A stretch of 64,000 bases of DNA from Trichopria drosophilae (GCA_030407085.1 CM059582.1:208536001-208600000); one strand, 5' to 3'. Shown: positions 14,029 to 24,939, numbered from the stretch's first letter. Notes: generated by a model from the sequence alone, not told the origin. A program made the numbers and translations.

Positions 14029-14205
14029 AGGGAAATTTTGCATCCTCCATCGATGATGGACATCGATCACTTCGTGCCGACCCTCGTAAATCCGATTAAC
14101 GACTTCTATCGGTCTGAGTATAAAAGCTCTCGAAATAAAGGCTACAGAATAATCCAATCATTGGATCGTGAACTTGTTAAGCTACGCATCGAGCTGAGAG
14201 CTTAG
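14029..14205 (+). CDS. Candidate 3'-terminal coding exon, protein unknown
   Basis: A T-rich tract of about 20 nt followed by CGCAG at 14024-14028 is a textbook 3' splice site. Directly behind it one frame is open for 58 codons to TAG 14203-14205, while the other two frames stop within about 25 codons. The exon has more G+C and more balanced codons than its flanks. Its product includes HPPSMMDIDHFVPTLVNPIN, then a basic stretch (KSSRNKGYR) and a C-terminal segment of helix-like composition, SLDRELVKLRIELRA. I do not recognise the protein. The start phase depends on an upstream exon not found here; there may be none in the window. Alternatives: a conserved regulatory block (TATAAAAG occurs inside at about 14118) or a chance acceptor. 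AATAAA-type signals follow, for example AATAAA near 14392. Confidence 0.35.
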   Translation, partial: REILHPPSMMDIDHFVPTLVNPINDFYRSEYKSSRNKGYRIIQSLDRELVKLRIELRA

Positions 14206-14639
14206 GAAGATCACCCCTTAAGAACGCACTTTTAAAACCTGAAGCCCACAACGAATAGCCAATATTCCAAAAGCTTTCAATACTTGAATGACGTCATATT
14301 AAAAAATGAGTATAGATTCGATATCGTTCATCCACATTTCATTATTTTTAGTATACGTAGGAAGCAGCGAGCTTCGATATATAAACCTGATAATAAATTA
14401 ATATGGGGTCGCATAATTTTAGAACAAACTTTGACACCAACCAATAAAATATGGTTTAGAGATATTTTAACATTATATTATTAATTTTCCGTGGAATTCC
14501 TGCACGGCAATGTCGAATATTTTTCAACGTCGTTTATTGTAAATTTTAATGGCTATTTCAATAAAAACGTATTTAATTATAATAGATGTCCAAGAAATTC
14601 ATGGTATCTTGGACGGACAAAATTGGTCTGCATAATTTC
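14206..14639. other. AT-rich; possible 3' UTR of the preceding exon
   Basis: Contains an AATAAATTA near 14392 that could serve as a polyadenylation signal. The 66-codon frame at 14284-14484 has no supporting motif. Confidence 0.3.
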
Positions 14640-14950
14640 TACGCGTAACGTGGTTAGCGCGTATAATTAATAACCGACGTTCTTTATTGACTATGCCGTA
14701 GTACACTATGGATTATTGGACTATTTGTCCGAAGACTGAAAATCCAGCAGGTACGCGAGAACAAGCTTGTGGCTAACGAATGACTGAGCGTGCTTCTGGC
14801 GCTAATTATATAACAAATACCTCCGAGCTTCGGAGCCTCCCAATCATGAATGTGTACAGTGGCGGTTTGTAGCAAACGATGCATCACCGCTCGATATTTT
14901 GCACCTATGCACCTGAAGTCACATATCTTTCCTGTCTTCGACTGAAGAAT
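14640..14950. other. CpG-richer unique island
   Basis: Composition shifts to balanced bases with CpGs. No frame is convincing: the minus-strand 67-codon frame is unremarkable. It may be conserved noncoding or regulatory DNA. Confidence 0.3.
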
Positions 14951-15059
14951 ATCTACGTAAAATCCAAATTACTGCTATATTCAGTCATCAGGAACTATCA
15001 TGCAGGGCAATTAAGTAAGATACCTTGCTACCAGATCTTCTCCACCTCAATCATTAAGA

Positions 15060-15412
15060 TTTTGGAAATCGGTTGACAATGTAAGTTTTGGAACAAAGGT
15101 CGGTTTCCTATTTACTAGGTTTCAAAACACGCAGGTTCTCATAAGACGCAAGAACTCGGAAGTAGATGAACATTGTAGGTTTCGGAACACAGATCGGATT
15201 TGTATTTAAAAGGTTTAAAATTGACGTAAAATAGGACTACTCGATTATCCTTTCCCAAACTCTTAGTACTTTTTAATGATTTTATGCAAATCGTCGTGAT
15301 TTTAAACCTGTTAAATACAAATCCGATCTTTGTTCCAAAACCTACATTGTTCATCTACTTCCGAGTTTTCATGATTCTTTGTTTATTTCAATGTTATCTA
15401 TTAAAGTGTATA
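15060..15412. repeat. Diverged satellite monomer fragments in inverted arrangement
   Basis: Minus-oriented pieces of the 358-bp monomer lie at about 15065-15155 and 15158-15220, followed head-to-head by a plus-oriented piece at 15221-15412. The 57-bp segments 15167-15222 and 15299-15355 are reverse complements of each other with few mismatches, so they form a hairpin. The plus copy leads straight into the Penelope insertion. Confidence 0.75.
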
Positions 15413-15686
15413 CATTGGAGAAACGAGCAGGCTCCTAAAAACTAGAATTTATGAACACAAAAATAATATCAAGAGCAAAGAAAGCAACTATACAGCATTA
15501 ACAAAACATAGGTTAGAAACGGGACATAATTTTAATTATTCAAAAGTAAAAATTTTAGCAACAGAGAAAAGCACATATAAAAGGAAAGAAATCGAAAACT
15601 ACTATATAAAAAAATGTAAGAATGCAGTTAACCAGAGATTTGAAAATTTATTTTTTCCAGAAGTATACAACGTTTTGCTTTCATAG
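15411..15686 (+). pseudogene. Penelope-like element GIY-YIG endonuclease fragment
   Basis: A 91-codon frame with no start codon, open from TAC 15411 to TAG 15684-15686. It reads YIGETSRLLKTRIYEHK, then TALTKHRLETGHNF, and later REIENYYIKKC-like text (KRKEIENYYIKKCKNAVNQ). This order of the YIG motif, arginine/EH helix, H..TGH segment and catalytic-type glutamate in E(I/A)-YYI is the C-terminal GIY-YIG domain of Penelope-like retroelements. These elements combine a reverse transcriptase with this endonuclease, which cuts the target DNA. The reverse transcriptase and the first strand of the GIY motif are missing, so the copy is 5'-truncated and dead. A GIY-YIG protein from another context is possible, but truncation at an insertion boundary and the downstream ribozyme-like motif favour Penelope. 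Confidence 0.85.
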
Positions 15687-16304
15687 TCGTAGATACACAT
15701 AAATAATTAGGAGGTATTCGAAATGCGAGACACTTGTTTCAAATTTAAAGAGAAGGCCTGTTTATATTTATGTCGTGGGTGTGAATACCAAAGTTGTGTA
15801 TGTAAATAGAATACATTTAAATGCCACTTTATGCTACTTCGTTTAGTTCTGACGTATCGAAACCTACAATCCGGTACACGTAAAAAAAGTGTGAGTGAAA
15901 ATTACCCAAGATGCAACCTCGCATCTAAGCGACGAACAAAATCCAGTCGTTTACATCTCTGGGTAAGGTTCTCTACAAAGTGTTATAATACTTTTCAAAC
16001 CTGTTTTTTTAAAGTTATTCATATCACGTTTGTAGGGTCAATTTACACATTTCCATCAACGGATTTTTTGATATATAACCAAATTTCAATTTCATTTATA
16101 AGTCTTGTAAGTAACTTGCGTTTTTGTAAATTATTTTGTATTTTATGTGAAATTTGTTTAAAATTGTATTTATTTATTTATTTATAGAAATTATACTGAA
16201 GAAGGCTCACATCGAGAGCCGAAACGTTTAAATTGTTTTTTTATATTATTATTTTTGGACCGTCTCACCAAGAACCTCCTAGAACTCCTTAAGGGTTTCG
16301 CACT
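15413..16304 (+). mobile_element. 5'-truncated Penelope-like retroelement insertion
   Basis: The insertion begins with the GIY-YIG fragment and continues through about 0.5 kb of apparent 3' UTR and a hammerhead-like motif at 16196-16224. It interrupts satellite sequence: 15394-15412 and 16305-16323 match at 18 of 19 positions (TTATCTATTAAA, G/C, TGTATA). This looks like a target-site duplication, and satellite sequence resumes after it. The 118-codon frame at 15831-16187 is likely not a protein. Truncation at the 5' end is typical of target-primed retroelements. Confidence 0.75.
16196..16224 (+). ncRNA. Hammerhead-ribozyme-like core in the Penelope 3' region
   Basis: CTGAAGA (16196-16202) fits the hammerhead consensus CUGANGA. 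It is followed by a 5-bp stem GGCTC/GAGCC (16204-16208 with 16216-16220) with a 7-nt loop, and then GAAA (16221-16224). Hammerhead motifs are known in Penelope-like elements. One unpaired A (16203) before stem II and the lack of a clear stem III or cleavage site mean it may be degenerate or inactive. Confidence 0.5.
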
Positions 16305-19300
16305 TTATCTATTAAACTGTATAAATTATTTACATATGGTGATTATTTAGTTAATGTCAATTATTTTTATAATAAATACTGAGTGAAATAATCTTAGAAA
16401 ATGAAAGAAATAAAGTCAATTAGTCATTGTTTCAAGGCACACTATAAATAATGTGTTTTGTAGTATTTCTTTATTTCAGTTTTTCGCCCTTTGACGTAAA
16501 AAAGGACTATTTGATCATTCTTTCCCAAACTCTTAGTGTTTTTAATGATTTTTTGCGAATCCTCGTGATTTTAAACCTTTTAAATACAAATGCGATCTGT
16601 GTTCCAAAACCCCCATTGTTCATCTACTTCCGTGTTTTCATGATTCTTTGTTTATTTCATTGTTATCTATTAAATTGTATTAACTATTTACATATGGTGA
16701 TTATTTAGTTAATGTCAATTATTTTTATAATAAATACTGAGTGAAATAATCTTAGGAAATGAAAGAAATAAAGGCAATTAGACATTGTTTCAAGGCACAC
16801 TATAAATAATGTGTTTTGTAGTATTTCTTTATTTCAGTTTTCGCCCTTTGACGTAAAAAAGGACTATTTGATCATCCTTTTCCAAACTCTTAGTGTTTTT
16901 AATGATTTTTTGCGAATCCTCGTGATTTTAAACCTTTTAAATATAAATGCGATATGTGTTCCAAAACCCCCATTGTTCATCTACTTCCGAATTTTCATGA
17001 TTCTTTGTTTATTTCTTTGTTATCTATTAAATTGTATTATCTATTTACATATGGTGATTATTTAGTTAATGTCAATTATTTTTATAAGGAATACTTAGTG
17101 AAATAATCTTAGAAAATGAAAGAAATAAAGTCAACTAGTCATTATTTCAAGGCACACTATAAATAATGTGTTTTGTAGTATTTCTTTATTTCAGTTTTTC
17201 GCCCTTTGACGTAAAAAAGGACTATTTGATCATTCTTTTTCCAAACTCTTAGTGTTTTTAATGATTTTTTGCGAATCCTCGTGATTTTAAACCTTTTAAA
17301 TATAAATGCGATATGTGTTCCAAAACCCCCATTGTTCATCTACTTCCGAATTTTCATGATTCTTTGTTTATTTCTTTGTTATCTATTAAATTGTATTATC
17401 TATTTACATATGGTGATTATTTAGTTAATGTCAATTATTTTTATAAGGAATACTTAGTGAAATAATCTTAGAAAATGAAAGAAATAAAGTCAACTAGTCA
17501 TTATTTCAAGGCACACTATAAATAATGTGTTTTGTAGTATTTCTTTATTTCAGTTTTTCGCCCTTTGACGTAAAAAAGGACTATTTGATCATTCTTTCCC
17601 AAACTCTTAGTGTTTTTAATGATTTTTTGCGAATCCTCGTGATTTTAAACCTTTTAAATACAAATGCGATCTGTGTTCCAAAACCCCCATTGTTCATCTA
17701 CTTCCGTGTTTTCATGATTCTTTGTTTATTTCATTGTTATCTATTAAATTGTATTAACTATTTACATATGGTGATTATTTAGTTAATGTCAATTATTTTT
17801 ATAATAAATACTGAGTGAAATAATCTTAGGAAATGAAAGAAATAAAGGCAATTAGACATTGTTTCAAAGCACACTATAAATAATGTGTTTTGTAGTATTT
17901 CTTTATTTCAGTTTTCGCCCTTTGACGTAAAAAAGGACTATTTGATCATCCTTTTCCAAACTCTTAGTGTTTTTAATGATTTTTTGCGAATCCTCGTGAT
18001 TTTAAACCTTTTAAATATAAATGCGATATGTGTTCCAAAACCCCCATTGTTCATCTACTTCCGAATTTTCATGATTCTTTGTTTATTTCTTTGTTATCTA
18101 TTAAATTGTATTATCTATTTACACATGGTGATTATTTAGTTAATGTCAATTATTTTTATAAGGAATACTTAGTGAAATAATCTTAGAAAATGAAAGAAAT
18201 AAAGTCAACTAGTCATTATTTCAAGGCACACTATAAATAATGTGTTTTGTAGTATTTCTTTATTTCAGTTTTTCGCCCTTTGACGTAAAAAAGGACTATT
18301 TGATCATTCTTTTTCCAAACTCTTAGTGTTTTTAATGATTTTTTGCGAATCCTCGTGATTTTAAACCTTTTAAATATAAATGCGATATGTGTTCCAAAAC
18401 CCCCATTGTTCATCTACTTCCGAATTTTCATGATTCTTTGTTTATTTCTTTGTTATCTATTAAATTGTATTATCTATTTACATATGGTGATTATTTAGTT
18501 AATGTCAATTATTTTTATAAGGAATACTTAGTGAAATAATCTTAGAAAATGAAAGAAATAAAGGCAACTAGTCATTATTTCAAGGCACACTATAAATAAT
18601 GTGTTTTGTAGTATTTCTTTATTTCAGTTTTTCGCCCTTTGACGTAAAAAAGGACTATTTGATCATCCTTTTCCAAACTCTTAGTGTTTTTAATGATTTT
18701 TTGCGAATCCTCGTGATTTTAAACCTTTTAAATATAAATGCGATATGTGTTCCAAAACCCCCATTGTTCATCTACTTCCGAATTTTCATGATTCTTTGTT
18801 TATTTCTTTGTTATCTATTGAATTGTATTATCTATTTACATATGGTGATTATTTAGTTAATGTCAATTATTTTTATAAGGATTACTTAGTGAAATAATCT
18901 TAGAAAATGAAAGAAATAAAGGCAACTAGTCATTATTTCAAGGCACACTATAAATAATGTGTTTTGTAGTATTTCTTTATTTCAGTTTTTCGCCCTTTGA
19001 CGTAAAAAAGGACTATTTGATCATCCTTTTCCAAACTCTTAGTGTTTTTAATGATTTTTTGCGAATCCTCGTGATTTTAAACCTTTTAAATATAAATGCG
19101 ATATGTGTTCCAAAACCCCCATTGTTCATCTACTTCCGAATTTTCATGAATCTTTGTTTATTTCTTTGTTATCTATTAAATTGTATTAACTATTTACATA
19201 TGGTGATTATTTCGTTAATGTCAATTATTTTTATAAGGAATACTTAGTGAAATAATCTTAGAAAATGAAAGAAATAAAGGCAACTAGTCATTATTTCAAG

Positions 19301-19452
19301 GCACACTATAAATAATGTGTTTTGTAGTATTTCTTTATTTCAGTTTTTCGCCCTTTGACGTAAAAAAGGTCTATTTGATCATCCTTTTCCAAACTCTTAG
19401 TGTTTTTAATGATTTTTTGCGAATCCTCGTGATTTTAAACCTTTTAAATATA
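16305..19452 (+). repeat. 358-bp satellite array with 1,074-bp higher-order repeat
   Basis: The landmark ATGTGTTTTGTAG recurs at 16451, 16809, 17166, 17525, 17883, 18240, 18599, 18957 and 19315, spacing 357-359 bp, so there are almost nine monomers. Monomer subtypes differ at fixed sites (for example CATTCTTTCCC versus CATCCTTTTCC, and CTTCCGTG versus CTTCCGAA). The first three monomers (A-B-C) recur almost unchanged 1,074 bp later as A'-B'-C'; the last three are B/C-like. The array ends abruptly mid-monomer near 19452. The 60-96-codon frames in each monomer are by-products of the repeat, not genes. Confidence 0.95.
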
Positions 19453-21060
19453 ACTATACTCAACGATTGTTGAAAAATAACCAAAACTCTCAGCAATAAT
19501 TTATTGATAGCTTCTTTTTTATAAGTTTGTTTGCAAACATAACTTTATAAATTACAATTATTTATAAATAATATTTCAAAAACGTTTGCGATCAGCAGTT
19601 TATTAGAGACAACATGAATTTGAGTTTGAAATTGTAGTTTTCTCAAGAAGTATTTTTTCTTTTTAGTCTGGTTAATTTAAGTTAAATTATTCGATTTTCT
19701 CCAATTTTTTATGCAAATAATTTTATCCAATATGCGAATTATAACTACTTATACAATGTATGAAACAAAAATATTCTCAAAATAAAAACAGTTCAAATTT
19801 GTCTGAGTATGAATGTAAATTTAACAAAAACTCTCTGACTTTTCATATAACAAATATTTTATAAGAATTTCAAGCAAAGTTCCTCGTATGACAGAGCACC
19901 TTTTTCGTTTGTTTTTCACATCTTTGATCTTGTTTATATTATGGAAGTTGTATATTAAAGCATTCCATTTTAGAAAAGTTAACAATATTCTTTCATAACG
20001 GGGTTTTGATAATATAAACATCTTAGGCCATACGATGTAATCTACATCAATATATCTACACTGCACAAAAATATTCTTCCTCATATATTTTAAAAAGTAG
20101 ATTTATTGATTATATCCAAATTTATATGCATACATTTCAACGTAAAGTATATATTAAATTAAAAATAAGAATTGCAAATGTACAAATTATTACCATTTTC
20201 ATCACGGCTTTACATTGTTAATAATTATATTAATAAAGTTATACGAATACCTTACTACAATAGTGGACTTCTAAATTCATAATGTTGCACACAATTTTAT
20301 TAATCAGTTCTGATGTAATGTCGTCTACATTTGAATAACTTTTCTCTAGAACAATAGAATGTAATTCCAGCGCTAAATATAATTGTACTTTTAAAGTATT
20401 AAATACACTCTCTGTATTTTTATTATATGAATATAACTTAACTTGAATATAAATAGTAATGTTATTGTACATTTTAAAACCACAATGTATCAAATTGTAT
20501 TCCGATGCATTCATATGTCTGTTTTATCTCCAAATGTTTACATTTTTGTACTGTCAATTTTATTTACACTCTTGACGCTAATTGTAATCATAACGTTAAA
20601 TATTTAGTCGGTCAAATGACCAAATAAAATGATAACGTTACGGTTCTCGTATTCCGATCTGTTCATCATCCGAAAAATAATATCACACGACAATAAAAGG
20701 CAGTAAATATTTATGGAACCGCTTAAAAATTGGAACGTTAAATAATTAACTGCAAAGTGCCGTGTTTTTAATAATTTTTTGTACATTTATAAGCCATATT
20801 TTTTACATTAAAAGATTTAAGAAGTTTAGAATACTAAAAAAAATTGTCAGATTGAAGTTATAAAAGTTATTATTGCTTCTAAAAACATACAAATAAATAA
20901 TAAAAATATTCAACGATAAACTTTTTTAAACTCTATTTCGTTGTTAATATCCAACTCTTCCATAAACTCTGTTCCATCATCGTCCCTTTTGCCATAACCA
21001 AAATTCAAAGGAAGTAACAATAATGTAAATAATATTTGGGAAATGTGTTTAGATAACAAA
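19453..21060. other. AT-rich non-genic stretch
   Basis: Begins at the abrupt right end of the satellite. Short minus-strand frames (19821-20786) lack motifs. Nothing else recognised. Confidence 0.5.
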
Positions 21061-21240
21061 GAATCATGAAAACTCGGAAGTAGATGAACAATGTAGGTTT
21101 TGGAACAAAGGTCGGATTTCTATCTAATAGGTTTCAAATCACGCAGGTTCTCATAAGACGCTAAAAGTTTGGGAAAGGTTGATCGAAAAGTCCTTTTTTT
21201 ACTTCAAATGCTGAAAAACTGAAATAAAAAAACACTAAAA
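21061..21240 (-). repeat. Dispersed diverged satellite monomer, minus strand
   Basis: Reads AGAATCATGAAAACTCGGAAG and onward as the reverse complement of the 358-bp monomer, ending near its TTTCTTTATTTCAG segment. Part of it (GGTTTCAAATCACGCAGG, about 21130) is closest to the 15.1-kb fragment, not to the array, so it belongs to an older subfamily. Confidence 0.8.
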
Positions 21241-21622
21241 AACACAATATTTCTAGTATATTTTGTAACCATGAATAAAATAAAATTTGTCCAGCTCTAT
21301 CGTTTGCATTATCAGATCATACTGTATGTATCAATTATAAATAGGTACTTAGAGAAGTAAATATTAAGCCGTTAAGTATAATAAACAAAAATGTAAATAT
21401 TTAAATTGATAATAAATACACTTTGTCAATTATTGATGCAATACTTATTAGCATGGTTTATGCTATTTTGTGTATAGAATAAACTGCAATGTCGGAGTAC
21501 ACCAGACCATACTTCTATTGTTATAAATAAGTTACTGCAAACATTTCATCGTATTGGAATGTAGGTAACATCGTCTTATATTATGTATATAACAGTATTC
21601 GAAGAAAGTCTTCACATCTTAG
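21241..21622. other. AT-rich, nothing recognised
   Basis: No supported feature. Confidence 0.5.
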
Positions 21623-22024
21623 ATGTACGCCTTACATAAGGTAAATGGAGTTTGGGCCTTTCCATGCATCACGCGAAGTCTTCTCCCAAATGCTTATGCC
21701 TTTTGCATACCATCCAACCCACCCCGAACAGGAGCATCTCACATCAAAGTATCTCAAAGAAATGTCTTCATATTTACATCGTCCCAATTTTTTCGCCTGG
21801 TATCACCCAGGGAATTCAGCCGCTACAACTGCGTCCTGCCTACACGAAAAGTTCTGCATTTCCTTAAACTCGCTCACAAAGAGAAATTTCAATTATTACC
21901 ATCTCCTTTTTTCCAGTACTCTTAGAGTCATTTTGTATAGAGATGACCTTTGGATCCTAAAAATATCATCGAATTACGCACCAAGGGAATTTGGTGAAAC
22001 GATTGACAACGTCTCAAGATAAGG
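21623..22024 (+). other. Pyrimidine-rich block open in several frames
   Basis: All three plus frames stay open for part of this block; the longest runs 125 codons, 21645-22022. Its product (SYLHRPNFFAWYHPGNSAA and similar) has no motif I recognise. Simultaneous openness is what a C/T-rich, stop-poor sequence gives by chance, so I do not call a gene. Codon-level conservation in a relative would change that. Confidence 0.25.
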
Positions 22025-22039
22025 ATTGAGGATCGATTG

Positions 22040-23287
22040 ATTTATGCTCGAGGTTAGTATACGCGTCGGTAATCCGTCGTATTCATACGCGAATTAGTGC
22101 AGGGTGATGCAAATGACCTACTGGTTAGCTTGCTTTAGTCAAATGCGTTGCATCTGCGCATGACAGACGGGGGGTTGGGGCGTCTGGGACATCCAGCGTG
22201 CATGCATCATTACTTTGTAACTGGACGAGTCGCGTTGAGCTTTGCATTGCAAATGACGCGTATTTTGAATAGAATCTGGAATTGAAATCATTAATGAAGA
22301 ATTGGCCTTCCATTACTACAGTGTCTGTCATTGCTGCCGATATCTTGCATAAATTGATCTTGAGCTTTGTTTCGTATTGGTCCCACTGGTATATCTACTG
22401 TCGAACATAAAGATCATGTATTCAGCGATGGTTTAATTTTGATTTGAATGATTTCAAAAGATACAAAAATTAGAAGGTCTAACTTAACTGCAATTTATTG
22501 ACAAATTTTGAGCTGTGTCCAATACTTGCTCTAATCGAATGACTATAATTAGGGTATCGCGACCCAGATCATACAAATAATCAAACAGCCTTCGGCAACG
22601 GTGAACACGAATGGTCGATCGGTACAATGCAATCAATGATACCTTCCTCTCATTATCATTGAGCGATTTCTGGTCAGACGTACCGGCAGCAACGATTTAA
22701 TAACCGAAGTGCACCGGTCCACAACGGTAGCGAATTCCCGCGGGAATTGCCACACACTGTGAATACCCACATTATGGGCATCGAGAGTTCGACGTCCCGT
22801 CGACTATATATGACTGAGATTGAATTTTTAATGGATTGGGAGTAAAATCGAAGTCGGAAGAAAAGAGACGCGTGTGCGGTACTGGTAGTGCCGCTTCAAA
22901 GTCGATCTATTTCTGGGCCCACAGAGAATTTATAAAGAACGCTGAGGTTTCGTTGCACAGAGATTGAACCCGTTGCACTCCGATCACCTCAGTGCACGTT
23001 GAGATTTTTTTTTCAATCTATCCAGCAATCGTCAGTTTGTTCAAAGTACAGCATCTGAAACGAGTAAGACGCCGCGCTTCGATTTTTAATCTGAGAATTT
23101 CCACGGTATTTTGCACTTTCCGAGTTGCGTTCTCGAAGAACTAGGAAACTCCTTGCTTTACGATGGTAGGAATTAAGATGTAAACTACTTTTTAAAGCAA
23201 ACAAACTGCTCAGAAAGTTGGTTCACGGGATCAGTGCGTTATCCGGCTTAAGGTTCCTCGGGTCTCGCAATTTGTCGATGTTCGTAA
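22040..23287. promoter_or_regulatory. Long CpG-richer island, possible regulatory region
   Basis: About 1.2 kb of mixed composition with many CpGs, the longest such block here. It holds a perfect 16-bp palindrome AATTCCCGCGGGAATT at 22733-22748, whose GGGAATTGCC edge resembles a Rel/NF-kB-type site. The string CGACGTCCCGTCGAC lies at about 22790. No convincing exon. An enhancer or promoter role is inference. Confidence 0.35.
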
Positions 23288-23470
23288 ATGCATTTCACAA
23301 TATCTTCTATTGCGAAGTTTAGTAAAGCAACAAAAGGTGATTGTGGAAAACTGGCAAATGACTTACGAATTAAAAGAAAGCCGAATGTCGACTTGATTGA
23401 ATCTTCGAAGACATTGAAAATGAGTCAACGACAAAATCTGCAATTGATTTCAATCCTCGATAAGGAGTAA
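23288..23470 (+). other. 60-codon open frame, unknown
   Basis: ATG 23288 to TAA 23468-23470. The product is lysine/serine-rich (KGDCGKLANDLRIKRKPN) and contains no motif I know. Composition is more coding-like than that of most short frames, but no splice sites or partner exons are evident. It may be chance. Confidence 0.2.
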
Positions 23471-23835
23471 GAAACTTCGGAAGAAAATTTCAAAAATTGG
23501 TTCTCCAACGTCGCCAGTAAGAAGCAAGTGAAAATGGAGTTACCTAATCCAAGTGAATAACTTGCATCTTCAGGTCTGTACTGCCAACAGTTTTAGCGTG
23601 GATCGACTGATATCAGCAATCTCAGCCGGAAATTAGATAGATCTTCCTTCGCTTTCATCTTCACCACCTTCGCCAAGTATCGGTATATGTTCTAGCAGCA
23701 TTTCAACTATGTGCTGCCATCCTTTACTAATTACACGGTACCTCCCATCGACTTAACGAGTTTTCAAATTTAACCTAGTGCTTCTTTAATTCTAATTAAA
23801 CGGACAAAAGAAATTGCAACGTGGGAGGTCGTTGA

Positions 23836-24032
23836 ACCCTTCATCGATTTTTGCTACATTGAATTGTTAACGTTACTACGTTGCTTCCTAAATATCTGAA
23901 TTTCGACACCCGTTATTAATTGTCATTAGTCACTAATATTTATGTTTTTTACGGAATAGCGATCTCGAAAACCCGCGTATAACGAGTTTCCACCAAATTC
24001 AATAAAAAGAAAACGGGTGACTGAAAGGGTTA
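23836..24032. mobile_element. Possible piggyBac-like MITE remnant
   Basis: The left end AACCCTTCATCG..TTGAATTG (about 23836) and the reverse complement of the right end AACCCTTTCAG..ATTGAATTTGG (ending about 24032) resemble each other over about 35 bp. TTAA borders the right end and TTGA the left. This resembles the TTAA/CCCTTT termini of piggyBac elements, but it is short and diverged. Confidence 0.35.
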
Positions 24033-24624
24033 AAAATTAAAATTAATATAATTAACACGTCTAATTGACTTATCTCTATTGAACAGAACGAATTAATATC
24101 AAACTTTAAAATCGCCTTTGAGATGTAATAATCTTAAGGTGTAGAAGGGATAGCGCTGGCAAAGATAAAGTGTTTAATTCGTAAAATGAAATGGATATAC
24201 CGAAAAGATTACGGATAAATTGGAAGAGAAAGATGAGAAGACACCTAGTGGGAAAAGGGAGAAGGCAGTTGGTGAAAAAGGAGGAATATGCTGGTAAGAA
24301 AGTTTCCAGTCCCACTGGCTGACAGCAATCCAACAGACATAACGTCGTTAAGTTCCCTAAGAAGATTAAGAAAAATTTCGCAATTTCCCGTACAAGGATC
24401 TTTGTATTACAGAAAAGCGACAATTAAAGAGTAAAAAACTCTCGAAACTATTTCTCAATACCGAAATTGTTAGCATGCTACTGTTATTATCAGTTTTAAT
24501 CTGCATAATTGATCGTATGAAAGATTATTTTAAATATTTGTTTCTCTTCATTCTAAATATTGCAATGGACTCGAGTGAGCAAATTTTACATTTATTCATT
24601 GTTCCAAAATACACATGGTAGGTT
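24033..24624. other. AT-rich, nothing recognised
   Basis: A 105-codon minus frame (24106-24423) lies here. It is leucine/phenylalanine-rich, as chance frames in AT-rich DNA often are, and has no motif. Confidence 0.4.
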
Positions 24625-24850
24625 TATTTTTTAGTGTTTCTTTATTTCAGTTTTTGGGCTTCCGACGTAAAAAAGGACTATTCAATCATCGTTTCCTAAA
24701 CTGTTACTGGAGTTTAAATGTTTTTATGTGATTTTAAACTTTCTAAATACAAATCCGATCTGTGTTCCAAAACCTACATTGTTTACCTACTTCCGAGTTT
24801 TCATGATTTTTTGTTTGTTTCTTTATTATCTATTAAATTGTATTAATGTA
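24625..24850 (+). repeat. Dispersed diverged satellite monomer, plus strand
   Basis: TTAGTGTTTCTTTATTTCAG, then GACGTAAAAAAGGACTATT and CTACTTCCGAGTTTTCATGA, occur in the monomer order up to TATTAAATTGTATTAA. It is more diverged than the array copies and shares AAATCCGATC with the 15.3-kb fragment. Confidence 0.85.
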
Positions 24851-24939
24851 CCGTAATATTTTCGTCTATACCCATGGCAAAGAAGTAATTTATGATATTA
24901 ATTACAAGACCGACGAAGGTAAGCTCCAAAAAAAGCTTC

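Noticed and set aside
16451..19247. Repeated 84-96-codon frames (MCFVVFLYFSFSPFDVKK...) that could suggest a tandem gene family
   Set aside because: They recur because the 358-bp satellite recurs. The product is simply hydrophobic AT-rich translation, and monomers shift frame by 1-base length changes.
16305..19452. CRISPR-like array
   Set aside because: The repeat unit is 358 bp with no unique spacers, in a eukaryotic context; it is a satellite.
21623..22022. Long frames open in all three plus frames
   Set aside because: Simultaneous openness points to a pyrimidine-rich, stop-poor composition; no motif or splice context supports any one of them.
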